Shown here piece after piece: positions 32,201 through 40,806 of a DNA stretch of 64,000 nt. A program made the translations under genes and the position numbers. The notes below the pieces were generated by a model that saw only the letters and a list, made by a program, of their open reading frames with translations, made no database searches and was not told where the DNA came from. This DNA comes from Rhynchopus sp. YZ270_cl-10 (Eukaryota; Euglenozoa; Diplonemea; Diplonemida; Diplonemidae). The stretch lies in the NCBI GenBank assembly GCA_964035575.1, contig OZ037834.1:1953598-2017597 (forward strand), given 5' to 3'. How positions within the stretch are numbered: the stretch's first letter is position 1; every line of letters begins with the position of its first letter.

Positions 32201-35200
32201 GTGGACACCGCACTGTCGTACTCGAGCACGGAGCTGGCTGCCGAGGAGCAGTGCCGCCTTGATGGGATTGCACGGTACACGCGCACGTGGACGGTTGAGG
32301 ATGCATGCGGGAACTCGCGCTCGGTGGACCAGGTCGTGATCCTGCAGCACCCGACGTCGGATCTGACAACGACGGATGTGTGGAACCCTGCGAACGCGCT
32401 GTTTGCGCACTCGACGGGTGTGGCGCAGGCGGCAGACGCCTGCAACCCGGGCAAGGTCGTGACTGGGGGACAAAAGAACTTTATCCCTATCCACCACGGT
32501 GACCCCACAACAGACGATGTGTGTGGCACTGGGACATGGGACGAGGCTGGCTGCCGCAGGCTCTCGGATGTGGCTGTCAACTACGTGACACACGTGCAAC
32601 CCGTCCCGCCACGGTACGAGACCTTCCCTGACGACATCACGATCAACACAGACTCGTCTGTGCAGCCGAATGTGACCGGGTGGCCTGCCGTTGTCGCCTT
32701 CTGTGGAACGCCGTACACGCTTGTGCACAGCGACGCTGCGCCGGTGCTGCAGGAGTGCGGGGTGTGGACGATTGAGCGGACGTGGAAGTTGCAGCCGTAC
32801 TTCCCCGACTGCGGGGATGAGTTTGCTGTGTACCACGCGTCGCTGACCACGAGCAAGGTGCAGGTGATCACTGTGCGTGACGAGCGTGCACCGGACTACA
32901 CCAGCACCCCTGACGCAGCTGTTGAGATCCCGTTCTTTGGGAACTGGCGTGCCGCAAACTCGATGCCCCTCACGGACGAGGTTGCCCACGAGGAAATGCT
33001 GGCACTTGGTCTTGTGTCGTACCCAACAACAACGGTGTCTGTGGATGGGCCTCTGGTGGCAGCACCCACAGGTGCGGCAGACGAGGCGACGTGCCGCACA
33101 CGCGGACTTGCGTCATTCACGCGCACGTGGACGGCAACAGACAGGTGTGGAAACAGCAGAGTGTTTGCGCAGGACATCATGGTGCAACACCCGCCGACAG
33201 CACTGACGGCCACACAGCACTGGACGAAGGCACTCGGGGAGTTCTCGTACGCCCCGGGTGTGGAGCAGCTTGCTGATGACTGTCACGCAGGAAAGTCCAT
33301 TGTGGGGAACACGCAGCACTTCAACCCGATTGACACCTCGCCAACGAACCCGAGTGCCTGTGTGGCACCCGAGTGGGACGAGAACGCGTGCAGGCGGGCA
33401 CCGGTGGAGCACACGCTGTTGCTGCACTCTGTGGCGCCGACGTTTGCGAGCTTCCCTGCCGACATCACGATTGACACAGACCACTCACTTAACCCCGAGG
33501 ACGAGCTGGGTGTGCCGGTCGGACACGCCTTCTGTGGGACACCGTTCACGATCCGCTTTGACGATGCTGCGCCTGTGATGGGTGAGTGTGGTGTGTGGAC
33601 GATTGAGCGGACGTGGAAGATCCAGCCACACTACCTTGACTGTGGAGCTGACCTTGCTGTGTACCACGCGTCGCTGACGACCCGCCAGGTGCAGGTGATC
33701 ACTGTGCGTGACGTGCGTGCACCGGACTGGATGTACCGGCCGGAGGAGGTGCTGATGATCCCGTTCTTCCAGAACAACAAGGCAGAGAGCTCGATTCCGA
33801 CAACGCGGGAGACAGCGCACCCGGACATACTGGCGCTTGGTCTTGTGTCGTACCCGACAACCTTCGGTGCTGTGGACGGGGAGTTGGTGTACTCGAGCAC
33901 GGATGTGGCGGACGAGGCAACATGCAGGGCGAGTGGGATTGTGCGGATGGCGCGCACGTGGACGGTGACGGACAGGTGCGGGAACGCGCGTGTGTGGGAG
34001 CAGACTGTGGTTGTCGAGCACCCGCCGGCCGAGCTGACGGAGGCTGAGAAGTGGGTGCGTGACCAGCGCCAGTTCTTCTACGCGCACGCAGTGGAGCAGG
34101 TGAGCACATGCGAGGTGGATGCACCGTGCCTGTCAGGGAAGGTGATCAAGGCAGGGAGCCGCGGGTTCATCCCGACAGACACACTTCCGGTGATGACGGA
34201 CATGTGCGGTGCGGACCCGTGGCTGGAGAATGGGTGCCGGAAGCTGCTGGAGACGGTGCACACGATTGAGCACGTGGCGTCTGTGCCGCCGTCGTTCGAG
34301 ACGTTCCCTGCAGACATCACGATTGACACGGACCATCCGCTTGCTCCCGAGCTGGGGGTGGGTGTGCCTGTGGTGCACTCGTTCTGTGGGACGCCGTACA
34401 CAATGCGCCACGACGACGCGGCTCCTGTGGCGCAAGGCTGCGGGAAGTGGACGATTGAGCGGACGTGGAAGATCCAGCCGCACTACCTCGACTGTGGGGG
34501 CGACGCTGCTGCGTACGAGGAGCGTCTGACGACACGTCGGGTGCAGGTCATCACGATTGAGGACGTGCGTGCGCCGGAGTGGACGTACACGCCGGATGCA
34601 GACGTGGAAGTGCCGTTCTTCGGGAACTACCAGGCAGTGAACTCTGTGCCGCTGACGGAGGAGCGTGCCCACGCTGACATGGTGGCGCTGGGGATGGGGC
34701 TGGCGCACCCGACAACATTGACATCTGCAGACGGCGCGCTTGTGTTTTCGAGCACAGAAGCAGCAAACGAGGCGACGTGCCGTGCGGACGGTATTGCACA
34801 CTTCACACGCACTTGGACTGCAAAGGATGCGTGCGGAAACGCACGGAACTTTGCACAGAAGGTGACAGTGCAGCACCCACCGGCAGAGCTGAGCAGTGTG
34901 CAGCCGTGGGTTGCCGGGAACCGCCTGTTCTCCTTCGCGCCGGGTGTGACGCAGGCGACTGACGCGTGTCACCCGGGGAAGACTGTGACAGGGGGTGTGA
35001 AGAACTACGCGGTGCTCTCGCTCTTCGGGCCTGCTGGTCAGCTGGGGCACGCATGCGGGGCCGGATCGGACTGGGATGCGGTCGGGTGCCGCCGCCTTGC
35101 GGACCTTGCTGTTGACTACGTAACGCACGTCCCCTCCGTTCCGCCGACGTTTGCGAGCTTCCCTGCCGACATCACGATTGACACAGACCACTCACTTAAC

Positions 35201-38200
35201 CCCGAGGACGAGCTGGGTGTGCCGGTCGGACACGCCTTCTGTGGGACACCGTTCACGATCCGCTTTGACGATGCTGCGCCTGTGATGGGTGAGTGTGGTG
35301 TGTGGACAATTGAGCGGACGTGGAAGATCCAGCCGCACTACCTTGACTGTGGAGGTGACCTTGCTGTGTACCATGAGTCGCTGACGACCCGCCAGGTGCA
35401 GGTGATCACTGTGCGTGACGAGCGTGCACCGGACTACACCAGCACCCCTGACGCAGCTGTTGAGATCCCGTTCTTTGGAAGCTGGCGTGATGCAAACTCG
35501 ATGCCCCTCACGGACGAGGTTGCCCACGCTGACATGCTGGCACTTGGTCTTGTGTCGTACCCAACAACAACGGTGTCTGTGGATGGGCCTCTGGTGGCAG
35601 CACCCACAGGTGCGGCAGACGAGGCGACGTGCCGCACACGCGGACTTGCGTCATTCACGCGCACGTGGACGGCAACAGACAGGTGTGGAAACAGCAGAGT
35701 GTTTGCGCAGGACATCATGGTGCAACACCCGCCGACAGCACTGACGGCCACACAGCACTGGACGAAGGCACTCGGGGAGTTCTCGTACGCCCCGGGTGTG
35801 GAGCAGCTTGCTGATGACTGTCACGCAGGAAAGTCCATTGTGGGGAACACGCAGCACTTCAACCCGATTGACACCTCGCCAACGAACCCGAGTGCCTGTG
35901 TGGCACCCGAGTGGGACGAGAACGCGTGCAGGCGGGCACCGGTGGAGCACACGCTGTTGCTGCACTCTGTGGCGCCGACGTTTGCGAGCTTCCCTGCCGA
36001 CATCACGATTGACACAGACCACTCACTTAACCCCGAGGACGAGCTGGGTGTGCCGGTCGGACACGCCTTCTGTGGGACACCGTTCACGATCCGCTTTGAC
36101 GATGCTGCGCCTGTGATGGGTGAGTGTGGTGTGTGGACGATTGAGCGGACGTGGAAGATCCAGCCACACTACCTTGACTGTGGAGCTGACCTTGCTGTGT
36201 ACCACGCGTCGCTGACGACCCGCCAGGTGCAGGTGATCACTGTGCGTGACGTGCGTGCACCGGACTACACCAGCACCCCTGACGCAGCTGTTGAGATCCC
36301 GTTCTTTGCGAACTGGCGTGATGCTAACTCGATGCCCCTCACGGACGAGGTTGCCCACGCTGACATACTGGCGCTTGGTCTTGTGTCGTACCCAACAACA
36401 ACGGTGTCTGTGGATGGGCCGTTTGTGGAAGCACCCACAGGTGCGGCAGACGAGGCGACGTGCCGCACACGCGGACTTGCGTCATTCACGCGCACGTGGA
36501 CGGCAACAGACAGGTGTGGAAACAGCAGAGTGTTTGAGCAGGACATCATGGTGCAGCACCCGCCGACAGCGCTGACGGCCACGCAAGAGTGGGCAGAGGC
36601 GAAGCGGGAGTTCTCGTACGCCCCGGGTGTGGAGCAGCTTGCGGATGCCTGCCACGCAGGGAAACACGTGGTGACGGGAACGAAGGCGTTTGCTGCGATC
36701 GACTCATCGGCCACTGCGAAGAACGTGTGTGCTGCAAACGTGTGGGATGCTGACGGGTGCAGGCGCCAGCTTCCAGACGTGGCTGTTGTGACGGACAGGA
36801 ACCTGCACTCGATTGCACCCGTGTTTGCGTCGTTCCCGGCAGCCGTGGACGTGACGACGACGAGCACACTGAACCCGTACGACGTTGCGGGTGTACCTGG
36901 GCTGGGCTTCCCTGTTGGGGAGGCGTTCTGTGGGACGCCCTTCACGATCCGTTACGACGACGCGGAGCCGGTGCTGCAGGAGTGCGGTGTGTGGACAATT
37001 GAGCGGACGTGGAAGATCCAGCCGCACTACCTTGACTGTGGAGGTGACCTTGCTGTGTACCACGCGTCGCTGACAACCCGCCAGGTGCAGGTGATCACTG
37101 TGCGTGATGTGGACCCACCGACGTTTGTGTCGAAGCCTGCAGACGTCGTGTCTGTGCCGTTCTACACAGCCTACGGGACGGCGGTGACGGGTGTGCCACA
37201 GGTAGAGGACGTGGCGGTGCACGCAGACATGGCCGGGCTCGACCTTGTTTCGTACAACATCACACTTGAGCACAGCGACGTGCACGTGGTCTTCAACAGC
37301 GGGCCAGAAGGCTGCACGGACGGTGTTGCTGTGGTGACACGCAGATGGACTGCTGCGGACAGGTGTGGGACCACAGCCACTTGGGACCAGACTGTGCGTG
37401 TGATGAACCCCAGTGTGAATGGGGACGGAACCCTGGGTGCTGTGAGCGAGTACGCTGTGTTTGGCAGCGGGAAGTTGAAGATCAAGGACACCTTGGGAAG
37501 CATTGCTGGCAACGTCGGGACGAGCTACAAGGACCTTGATCTGGATCATACCACAGTGCTCGGCTCCGCGCAAGAGGACATGGACAGCGTGTCGCACGAA
37601 ATGATGACGTTCTCCGACATGTTGCGCTCACCTCCTGCGAACTGGAGAGAGGGTACTAAGTCGGTGCTGTGCACTGGGCATGGACAGGACAGCTGTGTTG
37701 TGACTTCCGTGACGGAACCGTCCGTGTCGAAGATCACGTACGACAGTGCCAACAGCAACGACATGATTCTTGAGGGTGACGAGCTTGTGTACAACGTGTT
37801 CGCAGATGTGGATGTGAATGACTGGCTGTACGACCCATACCCGGTTGGACACAACACGAAGGCGAAGCACAGCCACAGCAAGAGCCACAGCCTGGGACAC
37901 ATCGACGCGGACCACGCGGGTCACATCCACGACTCTGAGCTTGTTGTGCGCGCTGGCGGGTTTGTGATTGTGAACCTGATGTTCGACAGCCCGCACAACG
38001 ACAACGACGTTGTGCACACGCACAAGGACCACTCGCACTTCACCGCTGTGCGCAAGGCTGTGTTTGACCAGGCGTACCCTGCCGGAAAGCAGTTCCTGAT
38101 GTACAACGTGAACAACAACGAGGCGTCGACGTCTGGGAGCAGGATTGTGAGGGTGCGTGAGGGTGAGCTGGTTGGGTCGCTGCTTGTTGCGGACTACACC

Positions 38201-38329
38201 CACAAGGTGGACATCCGTGAGATTACGGTGACTGGGCAGGTCATCACGGACAGCAAGGAGAGCACCTTCCGCGACTGCACCTTTGACTGGAGTGTGTTTG
38301 CTGCAAGCACCATTTGTCCTGCGGTCTAG
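26261..38329 (+). CDS. Giant secreted HYR-like repeat protein, array copy 3
   Basis: Encodes 4,022 residues with the same sequence as copy 2: signal peptide 1-21, Cys-rich repeats 231-452, Pro/Thr hinge about 632-692, Cys-every-five run 1525-1591, seven HYR-like double modules about 1835-3717, His-rich C-terminal patches. It is the last intact unit of the array; downstream identity to the other units ends at 39570. The absence of any seen coding difference between copies 2 and 3 argues that both are intact or that one sequence was duplicated in assembly. Dosage, meaning several identical genes for an abundant extracellular protein, is a plausible reason for the array (inference). Confidence 0.92.
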   Translation: MVGHRGLLPLPLLLFAVGVSAQTETTGEPLTLNVLGANLEEHLDEFRGTVVNSVLSLGEEHLNKLGVADAFEEAFRDDSVMGNLKTKMETGLEDMMSFFEGGTAFDGIELLTDQFEPALDMMTGVCDQTTGTARREAAYLQARETYLEKKKQGGGNNRTAGALNAFSAPLIVGSLNAALPAWEVQMSTNWKAGLQFGGGVALGVDFGNLDHHFLGIGVGLGFSISKGQKSCTVDADCKSKVRQSTICEVGKCTRVCSSPADCGQREACDNLRCVVECDAHTDCTGLQKCDIAGTKRCLATTACASDSECNAASEICLDNTRCVPRQCTSDAQCVAGTEFCYNHRCQKSECTDATEAADCKAGEICVTRQCVPAAGQPCVGDGDCGLDAWCNGGLCADNTPQPTAAGCVTPADCPVAGETCLPGGVCGTACASDLDCGLGDVCSPLISGVRRCVLDTSGRRAHVLNTPTEAKKGFWSKVADEVDISIDWFKDAGKFSGFAFVLSISNKYLLDNLHIKDLHVTLAHPHWQCLTEPGIKSAEWWGGVEFGGFGITFDPKPGAGSGAKTAASGSVLANLKAALTNKDKFGEMMRSVGSELLTAILSFDGLGFAEGITLEDSNSGYSLAYDRATSCPPVVPTNAPPTSAPPTSVPLTSSPPTPSPPTPSPPTPAPPTPAPPTPSPPTPAPPTPAPVAGRGAEVLADADARDAAAQSVTTDLIAFMKQATNIVTKGEIIMPFCAGNCGPTNTSIDSIIGVGRVGPPATCNGVEASVSVDTLTIGSIAHLATSGEIAGVSGALKDIMTPVLEMGIQNTELSFSVTTTGIKLAAIGSVLLPNTDSGFVTVLKDMAEDIRLGASAGLTWEGELKLELRVGTDADTDATKNFRVSNALGTFGASTYLRFVYLINGGVPRQELGTTLPLIICVDDCGTATRKDLYFDGDLSMIVTPAAQTVRGKLTAAGWYYEAFKIPFVHIGDMFLGMEWDIKSPLPTGFMLGGAVCLGSSNNCQNKVQPYIEGRAYVGVSASLPEDNFFVVMVTNLTIGGIAELVAQEVPWLVLLTGEGSAAALSVAEAAFEAIGVDVSEVTSTIQGIQNALPPAFKESGLYPYDKNFATNCAAPAADAAQTEINMDCFAYLSFSPLKTQEIVLGTSTLSVPRGIAFAGRLNFIGWEMAAEVAISTSQFYINATMDPVFIRFGSVDFLRIGSHLDGNKQAAGGANFLVDLNILPPRAEINIQGAFDIPLLKSYGAVALVLDSQKLSFHAEINLFDGALASTADVYFPWDFTAFHMSLSDMNFLYGIVKVKRVLFEYDTAVPHPYAIFDAHIDVLFAVSIAAQLKVQGNALSFSLGITVLGVGNTISGTATMDTSNFLNSEFSVSVQSDLNPAAIADAVVGAAKEVGKAAVAVWDTVTGGVTEAWNFVKGAFNQAPLSNVASRIGNFLNDAGAAIANIGQALLDAGLSDIISLGKDFANGDFSALGDAVFDLAGVFGLTGTEGHTEIDAGEGANEYGCRWKKIRYSECFITPEVCIPEVCVGGGCTGGQCTGGGCTGGGCVGCCGVRVCAPRICAPRVCVPRVCVPRVCTPRSCVPEFKTCTTKYGNRFADKACMEEIAAAATEVEGKLGVMKRKEDAIADSHTQNPGLEGLADGTTVPAPSVRNVTLTIPIGATSASGDIESDVEVLSGPCGGAGGMQRSTVGGVNFNMGTLDEYKASIAAAQGSLAASIEGTLLSKQCGLGTTILGEAGKVTYAPPTLTDPTDFSVSCTQSVDLAAGKPLFASVDDACHSGKVVKMVTATPVSPTAYPNRVCGSSYMQVTWKGYDAGICNGETVAKSHVITVLPFDPRFDAFPADVSVTTQDSMAPEATGVPTSFQSVCNQEVDITYTDAPPVLKAGKCGEWTVARTWSVKPYFASCTGTRLPGQTRVQTITVSDVTAPVFTREPPPVVYVPFFENWGAASSIPMSVEVMDTAMEALGLHSYPTTTTSVDTALSYSSTELAAEEQCRLDGIARYTRTWTVEDACGNSRSVDQVVILQHPTSDLTTTDVWNPANALFAHSTGVAQAADACNPGKVVTGGQKNFIPIHHGDPTTDDVCGTGTWDEAGCRRLSDVAVNYVTHVQPVPPRYETFPDDITINTDSSVQPNVTGWPAVVAFCGTPYTLVHSDAAPVLQECGVWTIERTWKLQPYFPDCGDEFAVYHASLTTSKVQVITVRDERAPDYTSTPDAAVEIPFFGNWRAANSMPLTDEVAHEEMLALGLVSYPTTTVSVDGPLVAAPTGAADEATCRTRGLASFTRTWTATDRCGNSRVFAQDIMVQHPPTALTATQHWTKALGEFSYAPGVEQLADDCHAGKSIVGNTQHFNPIDTSPTNPSACVAPEWDENACRRAPVEHTLLLHSVAPTFASFPADITIDTDHSLNPEDELGVPVGHAFCGTPFTIRFDDAAPVMGECGVWTIERTWKIQPHYLDCGADLAVYHASLTTRQVQVITVRDVRAPDWMYRPEEVLMIPFFQNNKAESSIPTTRETAHPDILALGLVSYPTTFGAVDGELVYSSTDVADEATCRASGIVRMARTWTVTDRCGNARVWEQTVVVEHPPAELTEAEKWVRDQRQFFYAHAVEQVSTCEVDAPCLSGKVIKAGSRGFIPTDTLPVMTDMCGADPWLENGCRKLLETVHTIEHVASVPPSFETFPADITIDTDHPLAPELGVGVPVVHSFCGTPYTMRHDDAAPVAQGCGKWTIERTWKIQPHYLDCGGDAAAYEERLTTRRVQVITIEDVRAPEWTYTPDADVEVPFFGNYQAVNSVPLTEERAHADMVALGMGLAHPTTLTSADGALVFSSTEAANEATCRADGIAHFTRTWTAKDACGNARNFAQKVTVQHPPAELSSVQPWVAGNRLFSFAPGVTQATDACHPGKTVTGGVKNYAVLSLFGPAGQLGHACGAGSDWDAVGCRRLADLAVDYVTHVPSVPPTFASFPADITIDTDHSLNPEDELGVPVGHAFCGTPFTIRFDDAAPVMGECGVWTIERTWKIQPHYLDCGGDLAVYHESLTTRQVQVITVRDERAPDYTSTPDAAVEIPFFGSWRDANSMPLTDEVAHADMLALGLVSYPTTTVSVDGPLVAAPTGAADEATCRTRGLASFTRTWTATDRCGNSRVFAQDIMVQHPPTALTATQHWTKALGEFSYAPGVEQLADDCHAGKSIVGNTQHFNPIDTSPTNPSACVAPEWDENACRRAPVEHTLLLHSVAPTFASFPADITIDTDHSLNPEDELGVPVGHAFCGTPFTIRFDDAAPVMGECGVWTIERTWKIQPHYLDCGADLAVYHASLTTRQVQVITVRDVRAPDYTSTPDAAVEIPFFANWRDANSMPLTDEVAHADILALGLVSYPTTTVSVDGPFVEAPTGAADEATCRTRGLASFTRTWTATDRCGNSRVFEQDIMVQHPPTALTATQEWAEAKREFSYAPGVEQLADACHAGKHVVTGTKAFAAIDSSATAKNVCAANVWDADGCRRQLPDVAVVTDRNLHSIAPVFASFPAAVDVTTTSTLNPYDVAGVPGLGFPVGEAFCGTPFTIRYDDAEPVLQECGVWTIERTWKIQPHYLDCGGDLAVYHASLTTRQVQVITVRDVDPPTFVSKPADVVSVPFYTAYGTAVTGVPQVEDVAVHADMAGLDLVSYNITLEHSDVHVVFNSGPEGCTDGVAVVTRRWTAADRCGTTATWDQTVRVMNPSVNGDGTLGAVSEYAVFGSGKLKIKDTLGSIAGNVGTSYKDLDLDHTTVLGSAQEDMDSVSHEMMTFSDMLRSPPANWREGTKSVLCTGHGQDSCVVTSVTEPSVSKITYDSANSNDMILEGDELVYNVFADVDVNDWLYDPYPVGHNTKAKHSHSKSHSLGHIDADHAGHIHDSELVVRAGGFVIVNLMFDSPHNDNDVVHTHKDHSHFTAVRKAVFDQAYPAGKQFLMYNVNNNEASTSGSRIVRVREGELVGSLLVADYTHKVDIREITVTGQVITDSKESTFRDCTFDWSVFAASTICPAV
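32996..36266 (+). repeat. Intragenic 2,538-bp repeat, 1.29 copies (copy 3)
   Basis: Full unit 32996-35533 plus partial unit 35534-36266, the same as in copy 2. Confidence 0.93.
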
Positions 38330-39570
38330 GTGGGTGAGCACTACCTGCGTTCCCTGCGAAACTGTATATTTTCACTACTTTACTTTACAACTATCATCCC
38401 ACCCCCCATCCCATCCCATCCCATCCCTCCCCCCTTTTGCCTCATCGATTCGACATGGGTATTTATACTGTGTTGTCTCGTTTTTCTGTCTGCACATCAA
38501 AGGTATTTGAGACATTTCGTTTTGTCTTGTTTTTGATTCTTTTTTAATAAGTTTGGTTGCTCGTGAAGGTAAATGTATCTCACTATAACCACACCGCTGT
38601 GTGGGATAAGCTCGCCACATTTGGTACGTACCTCCTGCCTCCTTCACCCAGTGCATATTCATTTTATGTTGGCACTTTCTTCATGTGCCATTTCCCCCCC
38701 AATCCACTTGCACTACCTTCAGCACCGAGCTCACATAATGGTACGACCAGAGCCAGACCTTGGGCGTTTCAAGAGCGGGGTACCCGCCACAGAAGACGCC
38801 TTGGTCTTGCTCTGCAAAGGCCTGGCCACCGTTTGGTTCACATTATATTCGTGTACGAGTAATATTTCGTATTGTATTTTGTGATTCAGTCAGTGGGGGT
38901 TTGGTCAGTCAAGAGCAGTGCAAGTCCTGACCACAGCAAATAGACTGTCTTCTTTTTTTGTGATTGGTTTCCCCTTTTCTTTTCCTTTCTTTTCCTTTCT
39001 TTTCGTATGCACGTTTCCACATTTATTTTTACTTTGTGTTTTGCTCTTTTTTTACAGGACCCCCCCACCCCTTTTTTATTTGTACTAACCGCACATTTTG
39101 GTTTCCTTTGCATGCACAAAAGGTTTTACCGTGGGGCTGTCACATTTGTGCCCCACAGATGCATGAGGCTGTAAAGCCGGTGCCGCTATCCTTTAGACAT
39201 GTCGGAAGCAAGTTGTGGTGCGCTTTTTCCTTTTCCCCTTTTCCCCCACTCCCACGTTATACGCTCTGTGAGCATGCTTTCACTTTTTTACAATTGTCGT
39301 TCAGACACACCATCTGGAGGATTTGTAAGGAGGATAGTGTGCTTGACAGAGAACCCTCCCTTGCCACGAAGAGAGCAGATGACCCCGCTACGTGCGGTGT
39401 TGGATAGCAGTCTCCTGTTGTTGCAAGGCACCTCATCACAATTGTTTTTTATTCGATATTAGTGCCTGCGTCTGCCGATCAACGGTGCGGCGTTTGCACT
39501 TTTAATTTCTCTTTTTATTCCTTACGAACAGGTGAGCCAGAGGCTCATCTCGCCCAACTTTATATTTTTT
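38330..39570 (+). other. 3' flank of giant gene copy 3, array-identical part
   Basis: Matches the first 1,241 bp of the other spacers, including the F1 repeat at 39461-39516 and the TGAGCC/GGCTCA hairpin near 39533-39547. No gene seen. Confidence 0.85.
39461..39516 (+). repeat. F1 dispersed repeat (array spacer copy)
   Basis: Third array copy, +28,496 from 10965-11020, 54 bp before array identity ends. Confidence 0.75.
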
Positions 39571-40565
39571 TTTTACGCAAAGTGTCACGTCGTTCACTCA
39601 ACCAACCGTGCTCCACAACACTACGGTGTGGGATTAGTGTGTGTAGAAGGTCAGCGCATCACACAACTACAAGAAGGGGGGGTGAGGGAATGACTAGTGA
39701 CACTTTTATTTTTTTTTTTTGCTAAAATAAGATGAAGATAGACGAAGAGACAACGTTGGACATTGATCCACCCTGTAGTTAGGAATTATCTTATTTTCGC
39801 ATTATTTCCCCCACCCTTCCCTCCACTCTACTTCCCACCCCACCCTCTGAGCATGTCCTGTGCATTTTTATCACACACACCTGCCGTCTTTCACACCTCA
39901 GTTCTGCAATTCCCCGGAGGGGGTCTTCCACAAAGAACATGGCACGCTGTGATGTCCACGGCGGGTATGTGTGCAAAAAAAAAACAAAAAAAATGTTATT
40001 TCCTCGACAGAGGTGGTTGTGTATGTGTGCATTCATCTCAATGCACCGTTGCAACTGCTTCTGTTTTTTTTGTCCCACATTTATTTCGTTATTTTCCAAG
40101 CGTGTTCATCAGACCTTTTGCACCGCTTCATGTTTGTTACTTTATTTACATGTAGCTGTTTTGTGTTTATGCGTCCTCTGAAACACCTTGTTGTTTTTAG
40201 TTGTTTTTTGTATGTCACAGAGCGAGAACGACGTCCAAAGAAATTGCTTCCCCCCCTCCTTCAGTTTCAGTTTTGCTCTACCACATTGCCATACACCTTG
40301 GGCAAAGAATAATCCACTAAAGCAGTGCCTCGACAGACATCCAACAATTTCCCCCCCCCCCCCCCCTTTTTTTTGTGGTGTTCACAATACACACTATGTA
40401 AACACCCCATATGCTTTGCATATCCAGCTTGTCATGAGCACGACTTGGTGTGTTCACGAAACCACATGAACTGCCCCTTCTGGACACATCACTCAATTCA
40501 CCTCCGAAACACCACTCCCGTAACAGACACAATACCAATAAAAAGCGAGAGCGCTAAGAACTTTA
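39571..40565 (+). repeat. Diverged relic of the array spacer and promoter
   Basis: Collinear with 11075-11985 but with many substitutions and indels, for example a roughly 50-bp segment near 39733-39782 that array units lack, and a long C-run near 40350. Matching blocks include the ACCTGCCGTCTTTCACACC and CCCCGGAGGGGGTCTTC stretches, the AAAGAATAATCCACTAAAG block and the GCGAGAGC leader motif. The match fades before the position of the giant gene ATG, and no giant coding sequence follows; the RBR ligase gene begins 240 bp further on. This is probably the old edge of the array, which escaped homogenisation. Confidence 0.85.
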
Positions 40566-40806
40566 CACACCCCCCCAAACGCACACACTCTCCCTTTCCC
40601 CTTCCCCATTATATTGAGAATCTAACCTCTCTTTGTCCTACCCCGAGGCATCTGCACACAGCTTCCTGCCCTCTTCTTCCCTCTTTGTTTTCTAGCTGAA
40701 TCCTTTTTTATTAAACCAAATCTTTTTCCATCCTTTCTATACCGATTTGTGTTCACGCATTTGAGAGGCGGGTTCGTAAATACTTCTTTTTCTCTCGTTT
40801 CCTCTC

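Larger units (their letters stand above)
1..39570 (+). repeat. Tandem array of a 14,248-bp gene-plus-spacer unit
   Basis: Units can be drawn as 11075-25322 and 25323-39570, with a left-truncated unit at 1-11074. Start and stop positions, translated protein and spacer landmarks recur at exactly +14,248 between units 2 and 3, including long A- and T-runs, so there is no indel between them and no difference where I compared them. Unit 1 matches unit 2 at offset +16,786 near the window start and +14,248 downstream; the 2,538-bp change in offset is one extra internal coding repeat. Identity stops at 39570 inside a T-run, where unit 2 has a C (25323) and the right flank has further T. Such uniformity implies very recent amplification, ongoing homogenisation, or an assembly artefact. 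Confidence 0.97.
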
